Assembly (NCBI GenBank): GCA_029939635.1 | Contig: JAOZSN010000021.1 | Coordinates: 1 to 22,258, forward strand | Length of the DNA: 22,258 nt | Direction: 5' to 3' | Source: Deltaproteobacteria bacterium | Lineage (GTDB): Bacteria; Desulfobacterota; Desulfobulbia; Desulfobulbales; SURF-16 | Part shown: positions 1-6,406 of the stretch, piece by piece | Numbering within the stretch: the first letter of the stretch is position 1 | How the letters are laid out: each line of letters starts with the position of its first letter | Program-made: the position numbers and the translations under genes | Notes under the pieces: model-generated | Told to the model about the DNA's origin: nothing | Databases searched by the model: none | The model's input: the letters and a program-made list of their open reading frames with translations, nothing else

Positions 1-333
1 ATTCAGAAATAGAAAAATCAGCTGCTAGCAAAATGCCTCTCGCCTAAAGGCGAGGATTTTAACCCTGATCAGTAACAATAAAAAACCGCCACCGTAGCCC
101 TTCGACTCCTTACCCAAAAGTGCCCTAAATGACTTTTTTTGTCACTTATGGTATTTTTTTGCCATTCATTAGATTTACACCACTCATTAACATTTCACTC
201 ATTTTTCATAAAAAATAAAATTAGATGGCACATTAGCTACTTTATGAATATCCCTATTCTACCCATCAGCACTTCTGAGAAGACATCTTCCTATTGAGAT
301 CTGCTGATTCTTTTTTCAATTTAAGGAGATACT
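1..333. other. Gene-free leading region with weak hairpins
   Basis: I see no convincing coding region here. A hairpin at 39-54 (CTCGCC, loop TAAA, GGCGAG) is followed by four T and may be the terminator of a gene lying to the left. A second A/T-rich hairpin, AAAAGT at 116-121 pairing with ACTTTT at 132-137 and running into a T tract, could also terminate transcription. The rest is AT-rich and presumably contains the promoter of the gene starting at 334, but no hexamer pair stands out. Confidence 0.5.
39..60 (+). terminator. Possible intrinsic terminator of an upstream gene
   Basis: A perfect 6-bp GC-rich stem (39-44 with 49-54) closes a TAAA tetraloop and is followed by GA and only four T. 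The short T tract makes it a weak terminator. No gene end is visible to its left. Confidence 0.35.
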
Positions 334-792
334 ATGGCGGTATATCTTGTTCAGCATGGTGTGGCAGAACCTAAGGAAATTGATCCACAGCGAAGATTAA
401 GTGCTGCTGGAATCAACGAAACTGAAAGAATTGCGGCGGTGGCTAAAAGATATAAAGTCCACCTTACAGCCATTGTCCATAGTCCCAAAAAACGTGCAAA
501 GCAGACAGCAGAACTCTTTGCCCAGGCACTACAACCAGAACAAGGCGTGAGTGAAATAGCAGGCATCAAGCCCCTAGATGATGTCGTTATTTTCAGTAAG
601 CAACTAGACCACAGTAAAGACATCATGTATATCGGTCACCTGCCCTTTATGGATAGGCTCACTAGCCTGCTAGCCACAGGCACAAGTGACAAAACAATTT
701 TTAAATTTCAAAACAGTGGCATTGTCTGTCTGGACCAAGACCATAACAGTGGCTGGTTTATCAAATGGGCCTTAATGCCCCTTATCAGCTAG
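334..792 (+). CDS. sixA: SixA-like phosphohistidine phosphatase, variant QHG motif
   Basis: A 152-residue protein of the histidine phosphatase superfamily, the size of SixA proteins, which dephosphorylate phosphohistidine on HPt domains or on PTS proteins in the cytoplasm. The N-terminal strand leads into QHG (Q7-H8-G9), where most members have RHG; H8 would be the phosphorylated nucleophile. The second arginine region reads HSPKKRAKQTAE (R54), and the second catalytic histidine is in IGHLPF (H102). The start is fixed by an AAGGAG ribosome binding site just upstream. The R-to-Q change at the first motif removes one phosphate-binding arginine. I believe it is shared by a subgroup of SixA-like proteins, so it need not mean loss of activity. 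The 3' end lies just before, or overlaps, the next gene. Substrate unknown, though many phospho-relay proteins are encoded in the window. Confidence 0.85.
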   Translation: MAVYLVQHGVAEPKEIDPQRRLSAAGINETERIAAVAKRYKVHLTAIVHSPKKRAKQTAELFAQALQPEQGVSEIAGIKPLDDVVIFSKQLDHSKDIMYIGHLPFMDRLTSLLATGTSDKTIFKFQNSGIVCLDQDHNSGWFIKWALMPLIS

Positions 793-803
793 TAAAAAGG
801 CTG

Positions 804-1559
804 ATGAACAGGCAGAACACAATACAATGCCAGGGTATCTGCCCTTCCTGCAACATGTCCCATACCCTGGGGCGTGGCAACAGCAAAGCCCTAGCCCGGC
901 AACTCATGGCAGAACTGCTGACAGTTGGTTCCATTGATCTCTCTGAAAATAAGGAGCAGCAAGATGAAACGCTGAGCCTAGACTATCTATATGGCCCTGC
1001 TCGCGGTCAGATGTTTGGGGTTATGGAATTTCAACACCCAGATGGCAGCATCGGAGTAGCGAAAGCCTTTTCGTGCCAGTACAATGGTCGCTGGCAGGTA
1101 GATGGTTGGGTGGATCCCCTCTTTGATGTCGAGCAATTTTACGCCCTGACCAGGCCGGTAGAAAAACAAATAAAAGAGTTAGGGGAACAACTCAGCCACC
1201 TAGCTCCACACACGTCTGCAGCCCAAGAAATCCGCCACCACCGAAAGATAATGTCACGCCACCTCATGGCTAAAATCCATACCCTCTACCGCCTGCACAA
1301 CTTCAATAATGACTGCCAGTCTCTCAGCACAATTTTCCAAGGTCCAAGGGGAATTCCCACTGGTACAGGAGACTGCTGTGCACCAAAACTCCTGAATCAC
1401 GCAGCCTGCCATGACCTTATCCCCTTAGGCATCACTGAATTTTACCTGGGCCAAGAAAACAAATCAGCAAGCCGCCAGCACGGCCATTTCTACACCAGCT
1501 GCCAAGAGAAATGTCAGCCGATCCTTGGCTTCATGCTCTGCGGACTGAAAACGCCATGA
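804..1559 (+). CDS. N-terminal cysteine-rich half of a long RluA-type pseudouridine synthase, as a separate gene
   Basis: About 251 residues from the ATG at 804, which follows AAAAGG; an in-frame ATG at 765 would overlap sixA and adds a poor N-terminus. From memory of the family, it matches the region in front of the catalytic domain in the roughly 550-residue RluA-family enzymes of many proteobacteria: a GQMFGVM segment, a central helical stretch, then the conserved GTGDCCAPKLL and HGHFYTSCQEKCQPIL cysteine motifs close to the C-terminus. An extra CQGICPSC cysteine cluster sits near residue 9. In the long enzymes this continues directly into the synthase; here it stops at 1559, and the stop TGA overlaps the start ATG of the synthase gene as ATGA. 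The domain probably helps bind or position RNA, possibly with a metal bound by the cysteines; this is inferred, not shown. Confidence 0.75.
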   Translation: MNRQNTIQCQGICPSCNMSHTLGRGNSKALARQLMAELLTVGSIDLSENKEQQDETLSLDYLYGPARGQMFGVMEFQHPDGSIGVAKAFSCQYNGRWQVDGWVDPLFDVEQFYALTRPVEKQIKELGEQLSHLAPHTSAAQEIRHHRKIMSRHLMAKIHTLYRLHNFNNDCQSLSTIFQGPRGIPTGTGDCCAPKLLNHAACHDLIPLGITEFYLGQENKSASRQHGHFYTSCQEKCQPILGFMLCGLKTP

Positions 1560-2197
1560 TCTATGGAGACCTACACATACTCTACCAAGACAATGAGTTG
1601 GCAGTGGTAGAAAAACCTGGTGGCCTACTCTCTGTACCAGGCCGAGGTCCTGACAAGCAAGATTGTGTGGTCAACCGCCTAAGAAAACTAATTCCTGCCG
1701 CCATTAGTCAACCAGCTGTACACCGCCTGGACATGGCCACATCTGGCCTCATGGTTCTTGCCATTACCAAAGAGGCACACCGCATTCTGAGCGGTCAATT
1801 CGCCAAACAACAAGTCAAAAAGAAATATATTGCCCTTGTCGATGGCTTGATAGAGAAAGAAGAAGGGCAGATAGAACTGGCCTTTCGCCTTGACCCAGAC
1901 AACCGCCCTCACCAGATATATGACCCCATACATGGCAAGAAGGGCCATACCCACTGGCGACTCATAGGTAGAAAGAATAAGAACAGTCGTCTTGAATTCA
2001 CCCCGTCTACCGGGCGTACCCATCAACTCAGGCTCCATGCCTCCCATGCCCTTGGCCTGAATACACCTATTATCGGAGATCCTCTTTACGGTAACAGTAA
2101 AAGAGGAGAGCAACTCATGCTCCATGCTACCTTTCTCTCCTTTGCTCACCCCAGCAGTGGTAAGATACTACAATTTTCCTCAGAACCACCTTTTTAG
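1556..2197 (+). CDS. RluA-family RNA pseudouridine synthase (catalytic domain)
   Basis: 213 residues from the ATG at 1556, chosen because it overlaps the preceding stop as ATGA and because the usual RluA N-terminal strand (ILYQDNELAVVEKPGGLLSV) follows at once; the earlier ATG at 1511 would only add residues read out of frame from the upstream gene. The family isomerises uridine to pseudouridine in rRNA or tRNA. The catalytic motif HRLDMATSG carries the invariant aspartate (D59). The later motifs FTPSTGRTHQLRLH and GDPLYG and the C-terminal LHATFLSFAHP complete the domain, so the protein is full length. It is probably translated by coupling with the gene before it, the two together forming the equivalent of a single long RluA enzyme. 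The exact RNA target cannot be told from sequence. The DNA after its stop is directly joined to a yaaA fragment. Confidence 0.92.
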   Translation: MIYGDLHILYQDNELAVVEKPGGLLSVPGRGPDKQDCVVNRLRKLIPAAISQPAVHRLDMATSGLMVLAITKEAHRILSGQFAKQQVKKKYIALVDGLIEKEEGQIELAFRLDPDNRPHQIYDPIHGKKGHTHWRLIGRKNKNSRLEFTPSTGRTHQLRLHASHALGLNTPIIGDPLYGNSKRGEQLMLHATFLSFAHPSSGKILQFSSEPPF

Positions 2198-2485
2198 ATG
2201 AGTACCCTATTTTTATTAACCTGGCCTCAGTTGAATATTTTAAGGCTGTAAAAAAACAGTATCATCAACCACTTTTCACCATTTGTTTCAAAGAAATTAA
2301 AAATGATAAAAAAAAGGGTTATTGCCATATTTGCGAAACAGGCCAGAGGGCTCATGGCAGATTTTATCATAAAAAATAAGATCAATGATCCTCTTCAGTT
2401 GCAAAATTTTAATAGTGATGGTTATATCTACAGCCCTACTGATTCAAATAAAAAAACGTGGGTCTTTTGCCGCCCGCAACCATAA
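2197..2485 (+). pseudogene. yaaA: yaaA (peroxide stress protein) 3' remnant, truncated and frameshifted
   Basis: The last 96 or so codons of YaaA (DUF328, normally about 255 residues, which limits free iron during peroxide stress) can be read in two frames. From 2197 the first frame gives DEYPIFINLASVEYFKAV, matching the family's conserved INLAS-EYFK block, and runs on to KEIKNDKKK. At the A8 run 2308-2315 it shifts: the ORF beginning at 2303 gives RVIAIFAKQARGLMADFI and NFNSDGY, the conserved YaaA C-terminus, ending at 2485. Removing one A restores the frame. About 160 N-terminal codons are absent, and the remnant abuts the stop of the RluA-type gene, which points to a deletion junction at about 2197. 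No start or ribosome binding site is present, so I call it a pseudogene. Confidence 0.85.
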
Positions 2486-2614
2486 CTTCTTTCGATAAAA
2501 CAGCTAACATATTACCACCCTGACAATTTACTTTATTGTCATTTGATGTTCATTTTTGTACCATAAAAAATGTATAGTAAATAACTAACCTCATCTCACA
2601 CAGGAATCCTAAGC

Positions 2615-2794
2615 ATGAGCGACAACGAACCAATTTTAATCTCACTTCTAGATGTTACAGTTTTCACTAGCGAAGAAGGAGATCGCCGCCTTCACCTATC
2701 TCGCAGTGGCCCGGATTACATCAAAAAACAGGTATTTGAACTTGATGAGGCCACCCTTGTTTCCCTTCTTGAGACCTTACGAGAAGACGACTAA
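2615..2794 (+). CDS. Small hypothetical protein, 59 residues
   Basis: An ORF from ATG 2615 to TAA 2792-2794 encoding an acidic 59-residue protein that starts MSDNEPILISLLDVTVF. An upstream CAGGAA eight bases before the start could be a ribosome binding site. The N-terminal half alternates hydrophobic residues (LISLLDVTVF, RRLHLSR), which suggests a beta hairpin, followed by a C-terminal amphipathic helix (DEATLVSLLETLRE). There is no signal peptide, cysteine or membrane segment. I do not recognise the family. It stands alone between the yaaA remnant and the riboswitch promoter. Codon use is normal for the region, which favours a real gene. Confidence 0.6.
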   Translation: MSDNEPILISLLDVTVFTSEEGDRRLHLSRSGPDYIKKQVFELDEATLVSLLETLREDD

Positions 2795-2847
2795 TCAATA
2801 AATATTTCTAATAAGATTAGGAGCTTACCAATTTTATTAACTTTATT

Positions 2848-2876
2848 TTGACATCACTTGGTCAAATCTGTAAGGT
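2848..2876 (+). promoter_or_regulatory. Sigma70-type promoter for the riboswitch transcript
   Basis: A perfect -35 TTGACA (2848-2853) is followed after exactly 17 bases by TAAGGT (2871-2876), a poor but correctly spaced -10. The predicted start of transcription, about 2882-2884, coincides with the first base of the riboswitch P1 helix, which supports both assignments. Confidence 0.6.
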
Positions 2877-2881
2877 ATTTT

Positions 2882-2960
2882 GTACTTAAAGCCAAACCTA
2901 TTGTGAAATAGGGACGGAAAGCTACGGGTCTCTTTTAAAGACAGCCGAGTTATGAAGTGC
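2882..2960 (+). ncRNA. Cyclic di-GMP-I (GEMM) riboswitch aptamer
   Basis: The segment has the layout of the GEMM class. P1 is GTACTT (2882-2887) with AAGTGC (2955-2960). The conserved GCCAAACC strand is followed by a perfect 6-bp P2 with a GTGA (GNRA) tetraloop (CCTATT, GTGA, AATAGG). Then come the invariant GGGACGGAAAGC core and a P3 helix GGGTC/GACAGCC whose loop-proximal end is the class's usual tetraloop receptor. By comparison with the Vibrio Vc2 aptamer as I recall it, the ligand-contacting base three positions before AAACC is G, as in c-di-GMP sensors, rather than the A seen in c-GAMP sensors; that specificity call is tentative. The next gene in the same direction is a DEAD-box helicase about 130 bases downstream. 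Confidence 0.85.
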
Positions 2961-2994
2961 TCGTTTTTGAGACTGCACCTTTAAGCTTTCGTCC
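2957..2994 (+). promoter_or_regulatory. Candidate expression platform and anti-aptamer strand
   Basis: Bases 2984-2994 (AGCTTTCGTCC) can pair with 2912-2923 (GGACGGAAAGCT), the invariant core of the aptamer, giving 11 base pairs with one bulged G. Separately GTGC at 2957-2960, the P1 3' strand, can pair with GCAC at 2975-2978. Both pairings exclude the folded aptamer, as expected of a switch. No T tract follows, so an intrinsic terminator is not seen; control of translation or of another step is more likely. Confidence 0.5.
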
Positions 2995-3089
2995 GAAATG
3001 GTTTGCATCCTTCCTGATCTCCATTTCCTGACTCCTATATATTAGATACCAGTTATATTGTTACCTGTTATCCTGAGTGTTATCGCTGT

Positions 3090-4592
3090 ATGAAAAAAAA
3101 TGTTGCACAGGCTCAGCCTGCATCCCAAGATAAACAATCCATTGTAAAAATCGGCCCCATCTTCGGTCTTGAAGTTGTCATGATGCCTGCAAAACGTCAT
3201 GAACCCAAAAAACCGAGAAAAAAAACTCCCCCTAAACAAGCAAAGAAAACAGCTCCCATTGCCAAGAAACCTTTTAAAGAGCATGGTAATTGGCAACTTG
3301 CGCAATTCGATGTTCCAGCGGAAGAGGGGAAAAAACGATTCCATGATTTCAACTTACCTGACAAGGTTATGCATGCCATCGCTGATCTTGATTTCAAGTA
3401 TTGTACTCCTATTCAAGCGGCCATACTTGAACATACCTTAGAAGGACGTGATGCCAGCGGCCGTGCCCAAACCGGTACGGGTAAATCTGCCGCCTTTCTC
3501 ATCACTATCTTACATAACCTGCTTAAAAAGCCGCGCCAGACACCTAAGACATCGACCCCTCGAAGCCTTATTATTGCCCCCACCCGCGAATTAGTTATGC
3601 AAATCTGTGCTGATGCCCTAGAACTTGCGGCCTATACCGACATCAGCACCGTAGCGGTGTATGGCGGTATGGACTATCAATATCAACAGGATAAACTCAA
3701 AGGGGAAGTGGATATTATTGTTGCCACCCCAGGAAGATTGCTTGATTTTAATCGCAAACAGGTTGTGTCTTTGCGCGAAGTGGAAATCTTTGTGGTGGAT
3801 GAGGCAGATCGTATGCTGGATATGGGCTTTATTCCCGATGTCCGTCAAATTGTCTACTCGCTCCCCAAAAAAGACAATCGGCAGACACTTTTCTTCAGTG
3901 CAACCCTTACTCCTGAGGTAAATCATCTGGCCAGTCAATGGACCAGTGATCCTGAAGTTGTTGAGATTGAACCAGAAAAAGTCGCAACCGAGACAGTTGA
4001 TCAGTTAGTGTACATGGTCACCACTGAAGAAAAATATTTCCTCCTCTACAACCTTATTACCAACAAGAAGCTGGACAAGGTTATTGTCTTTTGCAACCGC
4101 AAGGTAGAGACTCGTAAACTCACCGAAATGCTCAAGGCCCATAATATTAAATGTGCCCTGCTCTCAGGTGATGTTGAACAACGCAAACGTGTCACCACCC
4201 TAGAAAATTTCAAGTCTGGTAAAATTCAAGTTTTGGTGGCCACAGATGTAGCTGGCCGTGGCATCCACATTGATGGGATCAGCCATGTGGTCAACTTCAA
4301 CCTGCCCTACGAGGCTGAGGATTATGTTCACCGTATTGGCAGAACTGGCAGGGCAGGCACTATGGGTACTTCGGTTAGTTTTGCCTGTGAAGAAGATTCC
4401 TTCTATCTTCCTGATATTGAAGAGTATTTAGGAGAGAAATTGAAATGTACCTATCCAGACGAGGAATTACTTGTTGAACCACCCAAGGTTGAGCTACCCA
4501 AAAAGACAGGTAATCGTCCCCAAGGCCGGCGCCCTGCTCGTGGTCGTGGTCATAAACCTACAGCAAAGAACACAAATCGCCGTAAAAAATAA
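3090..4592 (+). CDS. DEAD-box ATP-dependent RNA helicase (RhlB/RhlE type)
   Basis: A 500-residue protein with every superfamily 2 DEAD-box motif in order: Q motif (FHDFNLP...TPIQ, 84-109), motif I AQTGTGKS (126-133), PTREL (164-168), GG (192-193), TPGR (213-216), DEAD (237-240), SAT (270-272), VIVFCN, ATDVAGRG, and HRIGRTGRAG (414-423). It unwinds short RNA duplexes using ATP. The two RecA-like domains are flanked by a lysine- and proline-rich N-terminal extension (33-65) and an Arg/Gly-rich basic tail, both likely RNA-binding. The start is unsure: ATG 3090 has no clear ribosome binding site and ATG 3180 or 3183 would give MPAKRHEPKK at the N-terminus. A small hairpin (3045-3052 with 3065-3072) precedes the start at 3090. 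A cold-shock gene follows 78 bases on, fitting a role in RNA remodelling at low temperature, and a c-di-GMP riboswitch precedes it. Confidence 0.93.
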   Translation: MKKNVAQAQPASQDKQSIVKIGPIFGLEVVMMPAKRHEPKKPRKKTPPKQAKKTAPIAKKPFKEHGNWQLAQFDVPAEEGKKRFHDFNLPDKVMHAIADLDFKYCTPIQAAILEHTLEGRDASGRAQTGTGKSAAFLITILHNLLKKPRQTPKTSTPRSLIIAPTRELVMQICADALELAAYTDISTVAVYGGMDYQYQQDKLKGEVDIIVATPGRLLDFNRKQVVSLREVEIFVVDEADRMLDMGFIPDVRQIVYSLPKKDNRQTLFFSATLTPEVNHLASQWTSDPEVVEIEPEKVATETVDQLVYMVTTEEKYFLLYNLITNKKLDKVIVFCNRKVETRKLTEMLKAHNIKCALLSGDVEQRKRVTTLENFKSGKIQVLVATDVAGRGIHIDGISHVVNFNLPYEAEDYVHRIGRTGRAGTMGTSVSFACEEDSFYLPDIEEYLGEKLKCTYPDEELLVEPPKVELPKKTGNRPQGRRPARGRGHKPTAKNTNRRKK

Positions 4593-4670
4593 CTCCCTGA
4601 GCATGGGAATACATAGCCAGTTTCATTTTCATATACCTATTTACTACTTATATTATTTCAGGAGAAAGAC

Positions 4671-4883
4671 ATGGAAGAGAGGCAGACAGGAACCGTTAAA
4701 TGGTTCAACGACAGAAAAGGTTTTGGCTTTATCATACCTGAAAGTGGTGACGATGTCTTTGTTCACTATCGTTCTATCCGCGGCGATGGACATCGCACCT
4801 TATACGAAGGGCAATCCGTAGAATTCAACATTGTTGAAAGCCCCAAAGGACTTCAAGCTGAAGATGTCGATCTGACTTCGTAA
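4671..4883 (+). CDS. Cold-shock domain protein (CspA family)
   Basis: A 70-residue single cold-shock domain, the standard length. The opening TGTVKWFN is typical; RNP1 is KGFGFI (16-21) and RNP2 is VFVHY (29-33), the aromatic and basic surface that binds single-stranded RNA or DNA and melts secondary structure. The ribosome binding site AGGAG lies six bases before the start. It follows the DEAD-box helicase in the same direction with no visible terminator between them, and helicase plus Csp is a functionally sensible pair. A terminator-like hairpin lies about 30 bases after the stop. Whether it is cold-induced or constitutive cannot be told. Confidence 0.95.
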   Translation: MEERQTGTVKWFNDRKGFGFIIPESGDDVFVHYRSIRGDGHRTLYEGQSVEFNIVESPKGLQAEDVDLTS

Positions 4884-4915
4884 CCCTACCATTCTTCCCA
4901 AAGCCAAGGGATTCG

Positions 4916-4961
4916 CTTCATTGCCGTTAAGAGCATGATTCGTGACGAATGAAGGCTTTTT
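4916..4961 (+). terminator. Probable terminator after the cold-shock gene
   Basis: CTTCATT (4916-4922) pairs with AATGAAG (4948-4954), followed by GC and five T. Within the loop ATTCGTGACGAAT is itself a perfect palindrome (4938-4950) that could form a competing hairpin. It is placed correctly to end the helicase-csp transcript. Confidence 0.5.
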
Positions 4962-5213
4962 ACAATATGATTACCATCAATCTTCAGCCAGTATGACGAG
5001 AACTGGTGAGCTAAAACAAATTATTTAGTAAAGTTTACGGTTTCCGGTTCAAGCAAAGACTAATCTGATAAAGATAACATTCCCAAACTGTAAACCGTAA
5101 ACTCTTTGTAATTACGAACAAAACAACTCGTACTTTCAACTGCCATGCAAACAGGCTGAAGTTCGAGGGTAATCACATTTTACAAAGTAAGGCATTGCCA
5201 CCACAGCAAGATA
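4962..5213. other. Gene-free region with two long inverted repeats
   Basis: No coding region is seen between the csp terminator and the ABC ATPase gene. It holds a 12-bp perfect inverted repeat at 5032-5043 and 5092-5103, and the left arm of a second 12-bp perfect repeat (5184-5195) whose right arm covers 5214-5225. The right arm of the first is part of a short run of heptamers of the form AAACYGT (5085-5105). Confidence 0.6.
5032..5103. repeat. 12-bp perfect inverted repeat, 48-base spacer
   Basis: AGTTTACGGTTT at 5032-5043 and its exact complement AAACCGTAAACT at 5092-5103. No T tract follows, so it does not look like a terminator. The spacer has no clear further pairing. It may be an RNA hairpin, a protein-binding site pair, or a copy of a dispersed palindromic repeat; one window cannot tell. 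Confidence 0.6.
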
Positions 5214-5225
5214 ATGCCTTACTTT
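5184..5225 (+). promoter_or_regulatory. Hairpin over the 5' end of the FetA-like gene, possible attenuator
   Basis: AAAGTAAGGCAT (5184-5195) and its exact complement ATGCCTTACTTT (5214-5225) enclose an 18-base loop, and ATTTT follows. The upstream in-frame ATG (5214) lies in the right arm and the preferred ATG (5235) ten bases after it. The stem followed by a short T-rich stretch resembles a leader attenuator or a structure that limits ribosome access. Confidence 0.45.
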
Positions 5226-5234
5226 ATTTTCGCT

Positions 5235-5843
5235 ATGTCATTTCTTGCCATACACAACCTGACTATTAATCACAATGCCCCATTTTCCCTCCAACTGAAC
5301 GCAGGAGAAAGTGTCAGCATTGGCGGTTCTTCTGGCTGTGGCAAATCTCTACTCCTGCGAGCCATTGCTGATTTAGATCCCCATGATGGCACCATTTCTT
5401 TGAATGGTGTACAACAACAGGATATGGAGCCATGGCAATGGCGCCAAAAGGTTGGACTCCTGCCGGCAGAAAGTAGCTGGTGGCATAATTGGGTTGGGGA
5501 TCACTTCAGAGAGAAGAACCAACTCCGTCCAGAAGAAATGAAAAAGCTTGACTTATCTCCAGCAATTTTAGACAACAGAATCAATCATCTCTCCTCTGGA
5601 GAACGCCAACGATTAGCCTTACTGCGACTTTTACAGATTAGACCGCAATTGTTACTTCTTGATGAACCAACAGCAAATCTCGATGCAACAAATGGTACCA
5701 GGGTTGAAGAGATGATACATTTGTATCAACAAAAAACAAACTGCGCTATACTCATGGTCAGCCATGACCCTGCCCAACGGCAAAGGGTAGCTAATCGTCA
5801 TTACCAATTTAGGAATCAAAGTTTTTTAGAAATTTCTTTATAA
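5235..5843 (+). CDS. fetA: ABC transporter ATP-binding protein, FetA-like
   Basis: A 202-residue ATPase, short as FetA (YbbL) proteins are. FetA with FetB exports iron and protects against oxidative stress in E. coli. Counting from the upstream ATG at 5214 (7 residues longer): Walker A GGSSGCGKS (37-45), signature LSSGERQR (126-133), Walker B LLLLDEP (146-152), and switch histidine in MVSHD (H184). The Q-loop region reads GLLPAESSWW, with no glutamine at the expected place, which is unusual. I prefer ATG 5235 because the domain starts directly after it and 5214 lies inside a 12-bp hairpin arm; neither has a good ribosome binding site. The FetB-like permease follows at 6407, but a response regulator gene lies between. 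Specificity for iron is by family only. Confidence 0.82.
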   Translation: MSFLAIHNLTINHNAPFSLQLNAGESVSIGGSSGCGKSLLLRAIADLDPHDGTISLNGVQQQDMEPWQWRQKVGLLPAESSWWHNWVGDHFREKNQLRPEEMKKLDLSPAILDNRINHLSSGERQRLALLRLLQIRPQLLLLDEPTANLDATNGTRVEEMIHLYQQKTNCAILMVSHDPAQRQRVANRHYQFRNQSFLEISL

Positions 5844-5933
5844 CTTAAACTTGCCAAAACCAACGGATAGCATTATTTTTTTTGTGGAACCCTGGGTTTT
5901 CACACATACTTTTCCTTTTAGATTCTAAGGTCT

Positions 5934-6344
5934 ATGAAAACACTTATTGTTGAAGATGATGCCACCAACCGCCAGCTCCTTGTTGAATTTCTGAGCCAAT
6001 ATGGCCCTGTACATGAGGCTGCTAATGGATTTGCCGCCCTGGATCTTTTTACCGAGGCCCATAACCAAGGCGAACCCTTTAATCTCATCTGCCTTGATAT
6101 TATGATGCCTGACCTGGATGGCCAGGAAACCTTAAAAGAGATCCGGGAGATAGAAACAGATCACGAAATAAACAGCCAGGATATCGTTAAGGTTATCATG
6201 CTCACCGGCCTTATTGACACCGAAAATATCACTACTGCCTTTGTTGATGGAGGCTGTCACGCGTATTTGACTAAACCTGTATCCACCAAAGAGATTATCA
6301 ACCAACTCGTTGAACTAGAGCTTATCAGCGAAGACAAAAAATAA
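5934..6344 (+). CDS. Stand-alone receiver-domain response regulator
   Basis: A 136-residue CheY-like protein with nothing but a receiver domain. The acidic pocket is E7-D8-D9, the phosphorylated residue is D55 in LICLDIMMPD, and T91 and K114 (LTKP) complete the active site, so it should be phosphorylatable. TAAGGT before the start is a plausible ribosome binding site. It lies in the same direction between the FetA-like ATPase and FetB-like permease genes, 90 and 62 bases from them, so all three may share a transcript. No output domain is present; it must act through protein contact or a phospho-relay. No cognate kinase is adjacent; the nearest kinase-like protein is at 17846. Confidence 0.92.
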   Translation: MKTLIVEDDATNRQLLVEFLSQYGPVHEAANGFAALDLFTEAHNQGEPFNLICLDIMMPDLDGQETLKEIREIETDHEINSQDIVKVIMLTGLIDTENITTAFVDGGCHAYLTKPVSTKEIINQLVELELISEDKK

Positions 6345-6406
6345 ACCTATTTCTACCCCCCTCTTTTCCTGTAAAAAAAGGCACATCTACCCACAAGATC
6401 TTAGCC

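Noticed and set aside
1511..1555. Extended start of the RluA catalytic gene at 1511
   Set aside because: These 15 codons are the out-of-frame reading of the conserved cysteine motif of the upstream gene; ATG 1556 has the ATGA coupling and begins the domain.
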